A DNA stretch of 46,321 nt from Paraburkholderia sp. Ac-20340. Its GTDB lineage: Bacteria > Pseudomonadota > Gammaproteobacteria > Burkholderiales > Burkholderiaceae. Location of the stretch: contig NZ_JAAGPR010000049.1 in the NCBI RefSeq assembly GCF_017104965.1, positions 1-46,321 of the forward strand, in the 5' to 3' direction. The translations under genes and the position numbers were made by a program. A model generated the notes under the pieces. It was not told the origin of the DNA, made no database searches, and saw nothing but the letters and a program-made list of their open reading frames with translations. Below, in pieces: positions 25,406 to 34,213 of the stretch (positions within the stretch are counted from its first letter, which is position 1; every line of letters starts with the position of its first letter).

Positions 25406-27088
25406 TTACCAGCTACGGAAGCGCGCGGGCGGCGTGTACAGACCGCCCGACCACGTCACGAGATCGTCGATACTGCGCGCCGCGAGGAGCGAGCGCTTGG
25501 CTTCGCCGCGACGAATGCCCAGATCTTCCGGGAATTGCACGATGCCGCGACGGCGCAGTTCAGCCGTTTTTTCGGCTTTCGCACGCAGGCCGATCGGCGT
25601 CACGCCCGCCACCGCCGCAAGCGTCGCGCGCCGCTCTTCGATACCTTCTGCACGATGCAGATGCGCGATGCCTTCTTCGGTCACGACATGGCTCACGTCG
25701 TCGCCGTAAATCATCACGGGCGCGACCGGCATGCCGCTCTTCTCGCCCACGGCGATCGCGTCGAGTTCATCGACGAAAGTCGGTTCGCCGCCTTTCTTCC
25801 AGGTTTCCACGAGTTGCACGACGAGCTTCTGTCCGCGCGCGATCGGCGATTGCGGATCGCTCTTGCGCAGCAGCTTGAGCCACGCCTCGCTCGCATGTCG
25901 TCGGCCGCGCGGATCATGGCCCATGTTCGGCGCGCCGCCGAAACCCGCGAGACGTCCGCGCGTGACGGTGGACGAATTCGCATCGGCGTCGATCTGCAGC
26001 GTCGAGCCGATAAATAGATCGACGCCATATTGCCCCGCAAGCTGGCACAGCACGCGGTTGGAGCGCAGGCTGCCGTCGTTGCCGGTGAAGAACACGTCGG
26101 GGCGCGCGGCGATATATGACTCCATGCCCACTTCGCTGCCGAAGCAATGCACGCTTTCCACCCAGCCCGATTCGATCGCCGGAATCAGCGTGGGATGCGG
26201 ATTGAGCGTCCAGTTGCGGCAGATCTTGCCGCGCAGGCCGAGCGATTCGCCGTACGTGGGCAGCAGCAATTCGATCGCGGCCGTGTCGAAACCAATGCCG
26301 TGATTGAGCGACGTGATGTTGTACGGCGCGTAAATGCCCTTGATGGCCATCATCGCCGTGAGCACCTGCAGATCGCCGATATGACGCGGATCGCGCGTAA
26401 ACAGCGGCTCGACTGCAAACGGACGGTCGGCCTGGACGACCACATCGACCCACGAGCCGGGAATATCCACGCGCGGCAGTTCATCGACAATTTCGTTGAC
26501 CTGAACGATCACGATGCCCTGGCTGAACGCCGCGGCTTCGGCAATCGTGGGCGTGTCCTCGGTGTTCGGGCCGGTGTAGAGATTGCCGTGACGATCGGCT
26601 TTCTCCGCGCAGAGCAGCGCGACCTGCGGAATCAGATCGACGAACATGCGCGCGTAAAGCTCCACGTATGTGTGGATCGCGCCCACTTCGAGCTGGCCGT
26701 CTTCGAGCAGTTGCGCCACGCGCAGGCTTTGCGGACCCGCGAACGAAAAGTCCACGCGATGCGCGATGCCGCGCTCGAACAGCGTCAGATGCTCGGGGCG
26801 GTTGATCGTCGAAATCAGCAGATGAATATTGTTGACGCGTGCCGGATCGGCCTTGGCCAGCGAGCGCGAGAGAAAGTCGGCCTGCTTCTGGTTGTCGCCT
26901 TCGAGGGCGACGCGGTCGCCTGGGCGGATCAGCAGTTCGAGCGCTTCGGTGGCGCGCGCGGTGGGCAGGACGCCGTCTTCGAGCCAGCCGGCAATCGAGG
27001 CGAGGCGGCGGGTTTTTTCGTCGCGGCGCGTGGTCCACGAACGCGGCGCGGTCTGGGCGAGGTCGGGCGTTTCAGCTTGAGGCTTCAT
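25406..27088 (-). CDS. mdcA: Malonate decarboxylase, alpha subunit (acetyl-ACP:malonate ACP transferase)
   Basis: A 560-residue CoA-transferase-like subunit that exchanges acetyl for malonyl on the carrier protein, the first step of each catalytic cycle. Recognisable stretches are SWTTRRDEKTRRLASI at the N-terminus, ALEGDNQKQADFLSRSL near residue 60, and FFTGNDGSLRSNRVLCQLAGQYGVD near 330 (quoted in part). Length matches MdcA from other bacteria. The start overlaps the 3' end of the GntR gene by 17 bases, so regulator and enzyme genes share a transcript. Product of the pathway is acetate plus CO2. Confidence 0.95.
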   Translation of the reverse strand: MKPQAETPDLAQTAPRSWTTRRDEKTRRLASIAGWLEDGVLPTARATEALELLIRPGDRVALEGDNQKQADFLSRSLAKADPARVNNIHLLISTINRPEHLTLFERGIAHRVDFSFAGPQSLRVAQLLEDGQLEVGAIHTYVELYARMFVDLIPQVALLCAEKADRHGNLYTGPNTEDTPTIAEAAAFSQGIVIVQVNEIVDELPRVDIPGSWVDVVVQADRPFAVEPLFTRDPRHIGDLQVLTAMMAIKGIYAPYNITSLNHGIGFDTAAIELLLPTYGESLGLRGKICRNWTLNPHPTLIPAIESGWVESVHCFGSEVGMESYIAARPDVFFTGNDGSLRSNRVLCQLAGQYGVDLFIGSTLQIDADANSSTVTRGRLAGFGGAPNMGHDPRGRRHASEAWLKLLRKSDPQSPIARGQKLVVQLVETWKKGGEPTFVDELDAIAVGEKSGMPVAPVMIYGDDVSHVVTEEGIAHLHRAEGIEERRATLAAVAGVTPIGLRAKAEKTAELRRRGIVQFPEDLGIRRGEAKRSLLAARSIDDLVTWSGGLYTPPARFRSW

Positions 27089-27905
27089 CGGGAGTTCGGC
27101 TCCGTGAGCGGGATGGTGCGGGAGAGGCGGGCGCTGCGCTGGCCGTGCGTGCGCGGCGCTTTTTCGCGGCGGGTTGCGCCGCTGCGCGCTCGGTCAGAAA
27201 ACGATAGATGAGTTCGCCGGTGCCCAGCAGGTGGGCCGCGACGAGCGCCTGGGCGGCGGGAATATCGCGTCGCTTTACGGCGGCGAGGATTTCGGCGTGT
27301 TCGTCGTCGGACTCGCCTTTGTAGGCCGGAAAGCCAAATTTGAGCCGCAGATAACGCTCGCCACGCCGATGCAGCGTGGCCAGCATCTCCATCAGTTGCG
27401 GACGCCCGGCGGGCGCGTAGAGGCTCATATGGAAGGCCTCGTTGCGCGCGACGTAAAGCGACGGATCGGTTTCGCTCGACGCGGATTTGACCAGCGCGCT
27501 GACTTCGCGCAGCGACGCGTCGGTGTGATTCGGAATCGCAAGTCCAAGCGCCAGGCTTTCCAGCGCCGAGCGGATTTCGTAAATCTCGCGCGCTTCGTCG
27601 CGTGACAGCGGCGCGACGCTCGCGCCCTTGTTCAGTTCGATGCGCGCCCAGCCTTCGCTGGCGAGCTGGCGCAGCGCTTCGCGCACGGGAATTGCACTGA
27701 CCGAAAAATGCCGCGCGATGGCGTCCTGGCGCAGCGGCGCGCCGGGCGCCAGCGTCCCCTCGACGATGGCGGTGCGCAGGGCGTCCGCGATCACGTGCGA
27801 GGTGCTGGTGGGCGGCGCGAGCGGGGCCGCCACGCCCGTCAGCAAGGTCTGCGACGTGGGCGCGGAGCCGCCATCCAGGGGAAAACCATCCGTTGCGTTG
27901 CTCAT
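27072..27905 (-). CDS. GntR-family (FadR/FCD subfamily) regulator of the mdc operon
   Basis: A 277-residue regulator. The GntR winged helix spans about residues 35-100 (HVIADALRTAIVEGTLAPGAPL, shortened, then SVSAIPVREALRQLASEGW). The all-helical FCD effector domain spans about 110-240, with EIYEIRSALESLALGLA and NEAFHMSLYAPAG. The tail is Arg/Ser/Ala-rich. It is the first gene of the mdc operon and probably represses it until malonate or a derivative is present, like MdcY of Acinetobacter. The ATG at 27905 has no Shine-Dalgarno sequence and lies only ten bases after a perfect TATAAT box, so the message may be nearly leaderless. Confidence 0.9.
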   Translation of the reverse strand: MSNATDGFPLDGGSAPTSQTLLTGVAAPLAPPTSTSHVIADALRTAIVEGTLAPGAPLRQDAIARHFSVSAIPVREALRQLASEGWARIELNKGASVAPLSRDEAREIYEIRSALESLALGLAIPNHTDASLREVSALVKSASSETDPSLYVARNEAFHMSLYAPAGRPQLMEMLATLHRRGERYLRLKFGFPAYKGESDDEHAEILAAVKRRDIPAAQALVAAHLLGTGELIYRFLTERAAAQPAAKKRRARTASAAPASPAPSRSRSRTPDEASS

Positions 27906-27915
27906 AACATCAAAT

Positions 27916-27927
27916 ATTATATATAAA
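27916..27927 (-). promoter_or_regulatory. -10 box and palindromic operator candidate of the mdc operon
   Basis: On the minus strand a perfect TATAAT lies at 27921-27916. It overlaps the 10-bp palindrome TTATATATAA (27917-27926), an AT-rich island in GC-rich DNA. The -35 is weak: CTTTCA 17 bases upstream. This fits a regulated promoter with the GntR protein acting on the palindrome; its own gene starts ten bases downstream. Confidence 0.55.
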
Positions 27928-28167
27928 AACGGTGACACTGAAAGTCTCGCAAACCCGCAACACAGCATAGACGGGGTAGACAACCGGGGATCTCGCAATG
28001 GCCTTACAGCGAGCTTCCACAGCGCGCTGGCCTCGAGCCGGCGCGCATTCCACGCTGCGCGGCGCCAGCCGGATCGGGCGCGAAGCGAGCGGCCACGCAA
28101 CCACGTTGCACGGGATCGGCCAGGGTGCTCAAGGCACAGCGCCGCCCCACAGGAGGAGACAAGCATC

Positions 28168-29466
28168 ATGAATTCGATTACCGGTTCCGCGCGGCGAGCG
28201 CAGAAGACGCCGCTCAACCGTTCGCAGATCGCAGGTTTCTGGGGCGCGTGGGCGGGCTGGACGCTCGACGGGATGGACTCGTTCATCTACGCGCTCGTGC
28301 TGACGCCCGCGTTGACGGAATTGCTGCCGAAATCGGGCTATGCGGCGACGGCGTCGAACGTCGGCCTCGCGGGCTCGATCCTGTTCGCGCTGTTTCTGGT
28401 CGGCTGGGGGCTGTCGTTCATCTGGGGGCCGATGGCCGACCGCTTCGGCCGCACGCGCGTGCTGGCGGGCACCATCTTCATGTTCGCGATCTTCACGGGG
28501 CTTTCGGCCACCGCGCAAAGCGTGTGGGCGCTCGGCATTTATCGTTTCCTGGCGGGCGTGGGGATTGGCGGCGAATGGGCGCTGGCGGGCACCTATGTGG
28601 CGGAGTCGTGGCCCGAGGACCGGCGCAAGATGGGCGCGGGTTATCTGCAAACCGGCTATTACGCGGGCTTCTTTATCGCGGCGGCGCTCAACTACACGGT
28701 GGGCGTGCACTTCGGCTGGCGCGCGATGTTCCTCACGGGCGCGATTCCGGTCGTCGTGGCGATTCTCGTGCTCACGCGCGTCGAGGAACCCACCACGTGG
28801 AAGAAGTCGGAAGCGAGCCATGTGCATCGCGGCAGCCCGCTTCGCGAGATCTTCGGCAGTGCTTATCGCAAGCGCACGGTGGTGGCCTGCGCATTGCTGA
28901 CGATTGCGATCATCGGCTTGTGGGCGGGCGCGGTGTATGAACCGTCGGCGGTGATCCAGCTCGCGACGCGCGCCGGGGCGAGCAAGCCCGAAGCGATCCG
29001 CACGGCGTCGATTGCGACCGGAATTTTGTCGATCGGCACGATCTTCGGTTGCCTGGCTTTGCCGCCGATGGCTGAACGCATCGGCCGGCGCTGGACGCTC
29101 GCGGTGTATTTTTCGGGGATGGCGGTGACGATTGCGGCGAGCTTCGGCTGGGCCTATTACCTGCAAAACGGGCTGGTGCCGTTTATCGCGTTGCTGTTCG
29201 TGCTGGGCTTCTTCGGCGGTAACTTCGCGCTGTTCAGCCTGTGGTTGCCGGAGCAGTTCGAGACGCGCGTGCGGGCGACGGCGTTCGCATTCTGCACGTC
29301 GTTCGGCCGTTTCGTGGGCGCGGGCGTGAACTTCCTGCTGGGCGCGGCCGTGCTGCATATGCACACGTTGGGCGTGCCGGTGGCGCTGACCGCGATTGCA
29401 TTTGTGATTGGCCTGCTGATTATTCCGTTCGCGCCGGAGACCAAGGGCGAACAGTTGCCGGCTTGA
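28168..29466 (+). CDS. MFS metabolite:proton symporter, candidate malonate transporter
   Basis: A 432-residue major facilitator with twelve predicted helices. Motif A-type loop DRFGRTRVL follows helix 2. Helix 1 carries two aspartates in GWTLDGMDSFIYALVL, as in metabolite:H+ symporters for organic acids. GVGIGGEWALAGTYVAESWP in helix 5 is typical of the same group. AGGAGGA lies ten bases before the ATG at 28168, which is a strong ribosome-binding site. It is divergent from the mdc operon across 262 bases, and no MdcF, MdcLM or MadLM carrier gene is present in the window. Malonate uptake is therefore a reasonable inference, not shown by sequence. Confidence 0.85.
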   Translation: MNSITGSARRAQKTPLNRSQIAGFWGAWAGWTLDGMDSFIYALVLTPALTELLPKSGYAATASNVGLAGSILFALFLVGWGLSFIWGPMADRFGRTRVLAGTIFMFAIFTGLSATAQSVWALGIYRFLAGVGIGGEWALAGTYVAESWPEDRRKMGAGYLQTGYYAGFFIAAALNYTVGVHFGWRAMFLTGAIPVVVAILVLTRVEEPTTWKKSEASHVHRGSPLREIFGSAYRKRTVVACALLTIAIIGLWAGAVYEPSAVIQLATRAGASKPEAIRTASIATGILSIGTIFGCLALPPMAERIGRRWTLAVYFSGMAVTIAASFGWAYYLQNGLVPFIALLFVLGFFGGNFALFSLWLPEQFETRVRATAFAFCTSFGRFVGAGVNFLLGAAVLHMHTLGVPVALTAIAFVIGLLIIPFAPETKGEQLPA

Positions 29467-29475
29467 TAGTCGAAG

Positions 29476-29506
29476 TCAAAGCGAAACTCAAAGCGAAACT
29501 CAAAGG
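29476..29506 (+). repeat. Short tandem repeat after the MFS gene
   Basis: Two perfect copies of a 12-base unit TCAAAGCGAAAC (29476-29487 and 29488-29499) plus a partial third copy (TCAAAGG) lie between the MFS stop and its terminator hairpin. Confidence 0.8.
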
Positions 29507-29530
29507 CGCGTGTTTTGCACGCGCCTTTTT
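29502..29530 (+). terminator. Terminator of the MFS gene
   Basis: An 11-bp stem, AAAGGCGCGTG (29502-29512) against CACGCGCCTTT (29518-29528), with a 5-nt loop and a T-run. The A-run on the left side would also let it serve the minus-strand EamA gene that converges on it. Confidence 0.85.
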
Positions 29531-29541
29531 CAATGCCGTTT

Positions 29542-30480
29542 TTATCGGCGTTTGAGGGCAAGCCGTGGCGGCAACAAACGCCAGCCAAGATTCACGCCGA
29601 GGCTCGCCGCCACGATCAGCACCATGCCTGCGCATTGCGGCACACTCAGCGCGCGGCCATAAACCAGCGCGTCGACGGCAATCGCCGTGAGCGGATAGAC
29701 GAACAGCAACACGGCGATCACCGGCGTCGTGAGGCGCGGCAGCGCGCCATAGATCAGCACATACGACAGCCCCGTGTGCAGCACGCCCATGCCGATCAAC
29801 CAGCCCCATTGCACCGGCGAAATATGCGCGAGTTCGAGCGGCGCGACGAAGGGCGCGATCAGCGGCAGACACACCGCGCCCACTGCGCATTGCGTGAGCG
29901 TCAGCAGATGCGGGCGAAAATCGCGCAGGCTCTTGGCGATCAGCGTGACGCTCGCGTAGAGCACCGATCCGCCAAGCGCTTCGGCGAGGCCAATCAGATA
30001 GCGCGAATGATCGGCCACATGACTTTCCGCGAGCACGCCCGAAGCCAGCACGAGACCGACGAAAGCAATCGCGATCCAGCCTAAACGGTCCGCGCCCAGA
30101 CGCTCGTGAAAGAGCGCCGCGCCCATCAGCACGACCCAGAACGGCTGCACATGAAATACGACTGTCGCGACTGCGATGCTGGTGCGATGGATCGAATCGA
30201 AAAAGCCCACCCATTGCGTCACCATCAGCAGACCGGAAATAAAGGCCAGCGTGAACGTGCGGCGCGTGAACTGCTGCGCGAGCTGGCGCGGTGCGAGCCA
30301 GCCGCGCCATGCGCAATACGCCGCGAGCGCGAGCATGCCGAAGAAACAGCGGAAAAACACCAGCGTGAGCGCGCCCAGATGCGCTTCTTCGACGAACACG
30401 CCGATCGTGCCCATCAAAAGGCCGCCGCCCGCGAGCATGGCGACGCCGCTCCGGCGATTGGTGTGTAGATCGGACTGCAT
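29542..30480 (-). CDS. EamA/DMT-family transporter
   Basis: A 312-residue drug/metabolite transporter with ten predicted helices in two EamA repeats (about 10-145 and 160-300). The first repeat includes GVFVEEAHLGALTLVFFRCFFG, shortened in meaning to the helix 1-2 pair typical of the family. Members often export amino acids or other metabolites; the substrate here is unknown. It is divergent from a LysR gene that starts 105 bases away, the usual pairing for LysR-controlled exporters. Confidence 0.9.
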   Translation of the reverse strand: MQSDLHTNRRSGVAMLAGGGLLMGTIGVFVEEAHLGALTLVFFRCFFGMLALAAYCAWRGWLAPRQLAQQFTRRTFTLAFISGLLMVTQWVGFFDSIHRTSIAVATVVFHVQPFWVVLMGAALFHERLGADRLGWIAIAFVGLVLASGVLAESHVADHSRYLIGLAEALGGSVLYASVTLIAKSLRDFRPHLLTLTQCAVGAVCLPLIAPFVAPLELAHISPVQWGWLIGMGVLHTGLSYVLIYGALPRLTTPVIAVLLFVYPLTAIAVDALVYGRALSVPQCAGMVLIVAASLGVNLGWRLLPPRLALKRR

Positions 30481-30585
30481 GGCGATGGACTGAAAGCACG
30501 TTGAAAACGGTCCCAGTATTCGTCAGTTGCAGGGTGTCGGCAAACGAATTAAATTGAAGAATTCCATCAACGCAGCTGATAAATC

Positions 30586-31455
30586 ATGAATCCCGAGTTC
30601 GATCTCGATCTGTTGCGCACCTTCACGGCCGTCGCGGACGCGGGTAGTTTCACCAAAGCCGCCGTCACCGTGCATCGCTCGCAGGCGGCCGTGAGCATGC
30701 AGATCAAGCGGCTGGAGCAGATGCTGGGCACGACCTTGTTCGCACGCGATACGCGCAATCTCGCGCTGACGCGGCCCGGCAATACCTTGCTGGAATACGC
30801 GCGGCGCGCGCTCGATTTGCAGGAGGAGGCGTGGTCGGCGCTGGTGCGGTCCGAGGTGACCGGACGCGTCGTGCTGGGCGCGCCCGACGACTATATGGCC
30901 GCGCTGCTTTCGCCGGTGCTGCGGCGCTTTTCGACGCTTTATCCGCATGTGGAGATCGAGATCGTCTGCGCGCAGAGCGTGGCGCTCGGGCCGATGCTGG
31001 CGGACAACAAGATCGATGTGGCGTTTGTCACGCGCGACCGCAAGCTGCGCGGCGAGTATGTGCGCAGCGAAGATATGGTGTGGGTAGGCTCGCCGGACGA
31101 CCCCGCGCCGCTCTCGATGTCGCCGCTGCCGGTCGGGCTGTACGAGCACGGCAGCGTGGCGCGCGCGCATACGGTGGCGGCGCTCGATGCGGCGCGTATC
31201 CGCTATCGCGCGGCCTATAGCAGCGCGAGCCTGATGGGACTGATGGCGACGGTGGAAGCGGGCATCGCCGTGGTGGCGCTCACGCGTTGCAGCGTGCCGC
31301 CGCGCTTCGAAGTGCTGGGCGAGGCGCACGGCTTGCCGAAGATCGAGCCGCTCGAAATCGTCGTTGCACGCAGCGTGAAGTCGAACCGGCCTACCTGCGA
31401 TTACTTCGTAGAACAGATGATGCAGGATCTCGCCGTCAAACGTCAGCGCGGATAA
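30586..31455 (+). CDS. LysR-family transcriptional regulator (copy 3, ArgP/YofA-like)
   Basis: A 289-residue LysR regulator. The helix-turn-helix lies in LLRTFTAVADAGSFTKAAVTVHRSQAAVSMQIKRLE (residues about 9-44, quoted only to place it). The effector domain runs from about 90 to 285, with DVAFVTRD and VEAGIAVVALT. It does not resemble the paralogous pair at 275 and 7338. Its divergent neighbour is the EamA exporter, its likely target. Its last 13 bases overlap the 3' end of the minus-strand ABC ATPase gene, so the two transcripts are antisense to each other there. Confidence 0.92.
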   Translation: MNPEFDLDLLRTFTAVADAGSFTKAAVTVHRSQAAVSMQIKRLEQMLGTTLFARDTRNLALTRPGNTLLEYARRALDLQEEAWSALVRSEVTGRVVLGAPDDYMAALLSPVLRRFSTLYPHVEIEIVCAQSVALGPMLADNKIDVAFVTRDRKLRGEYVRSEDMVWVGSPDDPAPLSMSPLPVGLYEHGSVARAHTVAALDAARIRYRAAYSSASLMGLMATVEAGIAVVALTRCSVPPRFEVLGEAHGLPKIEPLEIVVARSVKSNRPTCDYFVEQMMQDLAVKRQRG

Positions 31456-32489
31456 ACGTTGACCTCACCGCCGACGGCGATGCGCACGCGCTCGCCGGGG
31501 CGCGGTGTGCGATAGCCCGGCACGCGTGCGCGCAGGGTGGTGGCGGTGGTGGCGAGTTCGAGCGTGAGCGCGGCATCCTGGCCCTGGAACGTGACTTCGC
31601 GCACGAGCGCTTCGAGGGCTGGCCTCGCGGTATCGTGGGGCAGCACGTCGATCTGCTCGGGCCGCAGCATCACATCGACATCGCCGTCTTCGGGCCGCGT
31701 GCCTTCGGCAAGCGGCAGATCGCCGAGCGCGCAATGCGCACGTCCTGCGCTGACGCGTCCGGGCAGCAACACCGCTTCGCCGACGAAAGCGGCCAGTTCG
31801 CGCGTCACCGGGCGGCGATAAAGCGTCTGCGGCGCCGCCGTCTGCACCAGACGCCCGCGCCACAGCACCGCGACTTCATGGCCCATCGAAAGCGCTTCGG
31901 CCTGATCGTGCGTGACCAGCACGGCGGTTGCGCCGGCAGCCGCGAGCGCCCGCGCAACCGCCTCGCGTGTTTCCACGCGCAGTGCGGCGTCGAGCGAGGA
32001 AAACGGCTCGTCGAGCATCACGAGTCCCGGCGAGGGCGCGAGCGCACGCGCCAGCGCCACGCGCTGCTGCTGGCCGCCCGACAACTGTTGCGGCGCACGC
32101 GTGGCATACGACTGCGGCAACCCGACGAGTTCGAGCAGTTCCGCCACGCGATGATTGGCGCGCCGCTGCGAGCGCGGTAGTCCGAAAACGATGTTCTGCG
32201 CCACCGTGAGGTGCGGAAACAGCGCGCCTTCCTGCGGCACGTAGCCAATCTGGCGTTGCTCGGACGGCAGATGCAGACCGTCGCCGGCCACGCGCCGCCC
32301 GCCGATTTCGATCGTGCCGGCATCGGCGCGTTCGAAGCCGCAAAGCAGCCGCAGCAGCGTGGTCTTGCCGCTGCCCGAAGGGCCGAGCAAGGCGACCAGC
32401 GTGCCCGATTTCACCGTGAGATGAACGTCGTGCAGCACGGGATGGTCGTCGAAGGACTTGGAGACGCCGGAAATGCGAAGTGTGCTCAT
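31443..32489 (-). CDS. fbpC: Ferric-iron ABC transporter, ATP-binding protein
   Basis: A 348-residue ABC ATPase of the FbpC/CysA-like importers. Walker A is GPSGSGKTT (near residue 37), the signature LSGGQQQR (near 134), Walker B LVMLDEP, and the switch His in LVTHDQAEAL. A TOBE-like regulatory domain fills the last 110 residues. The ATG at 32489 begins MSTLRISGVSKSF; a start eight codons earlier is less likely. It is the last gene of the iron operon, 33 bases after the permease gene. With the permease and binding protein it forms a complete ferric-iron importer. Confidence 0.92.
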   Translation of the reverse strand: MSTLRISGVSKSFDDHPVLHDVHLTVKSGTLVALLGPSGSGKTTLLRLLCGFERADAGTIEIGGRRVAGDGLHLPSEQRQIGYVPQEGALFPHLTVAQNIVFGLPRSQRRANHRVAELLELVGLPQSYATRAPQQLSGGQQQRVALARALAPSPGLVMLDEPFSSLDAALRVETREAVARALAAAGATAVLVTHDQAEALSMGHEVAVLWRGRLVQTAAPQTLYRRPVTRELAAFVGEAVLLPGRVSAGRAHCALGDLPLAEGTRPEDGDVDVMLRPEQIDVLPHDTARPALEALVREVTFQGQDAALTLELATTATTLRARVPGYRTPRPGERVRIAVGGEVNVYPR

Positions 32490-32522
32490 GGATACGGATA
32501 AAACGTCGATCAAGGCTGCCCG

Positions 32523-34178
32523 CTACTGGTCGCCGGCAGGCGCCGAAGCCTGTCCCGCGAGCGCCGATTTTCCGGCGAACGCGAACAGCAGCCCCGAAGC
32601 CGCGAGCGAAAGCGCCGTGAGCAGCGCCGCATAGGGCGCGGCCGCGGCGAACGCGAGCGTCGAGGTATCGGACCAGACCTGGGTGGCGAGCGTGTGCGTG
32701 CCGATAGGCGCAAGCAGCAGCGTGGCGTTGAGTTCGGTGACGACGGAGATGAACACCATCGACGCCGCCGCGCCCAGGCCCGGCCCCGCAAGCGGCAGCA
32801 CGACGCGCCGCAAGGTGGCGAACCAGCCCAGGCCAAGCGCGCGCGAAGTCTCTTCGAGACGCTGCTGCGCCTGCAATAGCGCCGCGCGCACGCTGACGAG
32901 CGCGAGCGGCAGGAACAGGATCGCGTAGGCCGCGATCAGCAGCGTGTTGCCCTGATAAAGCGGCTCCAGCATGCGTACCGCGAGCGACACGATGGCCAGT
33001 GCGATCACGAGACCCGGCACGCCTTGCGCGATAAACGTGGTGCGTTCGAGAAACGTTGCCGCGCGCCCAGGAAAACGCGCGAGCAGATAGCCGAGCGGCA
33101 GCGCCAGCAGCGTCGTCACCACGGCGGCGGTGAGGCCCAGGCGCAGCGATGCGAAGGTGGTGGACAGCAGCAGTTCGGGCGAGACATCGGCGGGCGTGAT
33201 GGCGGCGGCGCCCGGCTGCGTGAGCCAGTAGCCGATCATGCCGAGCGGCACACCCAGCGTGCCGATGTTGAGCGCGGCGAATCCCAGCGCTACCGGCCAG
33301 CGCCAGCGGCCCAACGCGTGCCGCACGCTCGCGCGGCGCGTACCGCGATCGACACGCTCGTAACGCGCGCGTCCGCGGATGCGAAATTCGAATACGAGGC
33401 ACACGAGACACAGCAGAATCAGCACGCAGGCGAGCAGCGATGCGCCGCCGCCATCGAAACTCGTGCGGTATTCGGCGTAAATCTCGGTGGTGAAGGTGCG
33501 AAAGCGCAGCAGCGTAAATGCGCCGAATTCGGACAGCACGCCCAGCGCCACCAGCAGCATCGAGCCAAGCAGGGCAGGGCGCAATTGCGGTAGCACCACG
33601 CGCACGAAGGTGGTCCAGCGATTGCAGCCGAGCGCACGCGCGCATTCTTCCAGCGCGGGATCGAGCCCGCGCAATGCAGCGGCCACCGGCAGATAGACGA
33701 GCGGGAAATACGCGGTCGTGATGACGATCAATGCGCCCAGAAAGTCCTGCAAATCGAGGCTTAGCGAAACCCACGCGTAACTCGTCACGAATGCGGGCAT
33801 CGCCAGCGGCGCGGCGGCGAGCAGCGCCCAGGCGCGCCTTCCGGGCACATCGGTGCGCTCGACGAACCAGGCGCAGGCGGTGCCGAGTACGGCCGAAGCC
33901 AGCGTCGCGCTCACCGTGATTTCGAGCGTGTTGACGAGCAGTTCGCCCACCAGCGGCCGGAAGATCAGGTCGGCGGCATCGGCGAAACCGGTTTCCTGCG
34001 CAAACGACAGCGCGCGCCAGAACGTCAGCGCGAGCGGCAGCAGCACCAGCAATGGGCCGAGCGCCGCGGCCAGAAACAGCGCGCGCGGCGCCCGCCGGCG
34101 CGAGGTCGTGACCGTCGCGCCGTCCGGTGCATCCAATGTATCCGGCACGGGAGGTGCCGGAGAAACAGCGTCACTCAC
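32523..34178 (-). CDS. fbpB: Ferric-iron ABC transporter, fused permease
   Basis: A 551-residue permease with twelve or so helices, formed by two fused binding-protein-dependent transport domains as in FbpB/SfuB. The ATPase-contacting EAA loops are visible in both halves: LEECARALGCNRWTTFVRVVLP (near residue 180, quoted in part) and LEETSRALGLGWFATLRRVVLP (near residue 440, likewise). The first 35 residues are a hydrophilic cytoplasmic tail rich in Pro and Ala. The gene lies 35 bases after the binding protein gene. Confidence 0.93.
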   Translation of the reverse strand: MSDAVSPAPPVPDTLDAPDGATVTTSRRRAPRALFLAAALGPLLVLLPLALTFWRALSFAQETGFADAADLIFRPLVGELLVNTLEITVSATLASAVLGTACAWFVERTDVPGRRAWALLAAAPLAMPAFVTSYAWVSLSLDLQDFLGALIVITTAYFPLVYLPVAAALRGLDPALEECARALGCNRWTTFVRVVLPQLRPALLGSMLLVALGVLSEFGAFTLLRFRTFTTEIYAEYRTSFDGGGASLLACVLILLCLVCLVFEFRIRGRARYERVDRGTRRASVRHALGRWRWPVALGFAALNIGTLGVPLGMIGYWLTQPGAAAITPADVSPELLLSTTFASLRLGLTAAVVTTLLALPLGYLLARFPGRAATFLERTTFIAQGVPGLVIALAIVSLAVRMLEPLYQGNTLLIAAYAILFLPLALVSVRAALLQAQQRLEETSRALGLGWFATLRRVVLPLAGPGLGAAASMVFISVVTELNATLLLAPIGTHTLATQVWSDTSTLAFAAAAPYAALLTALSLAASGLLFAFAGKSALAGQASAPAGDQ

Positions 34179-34213
34179 AATTTAATCAGGTATCCTTGTG
34201 AATTGATCAAGCG

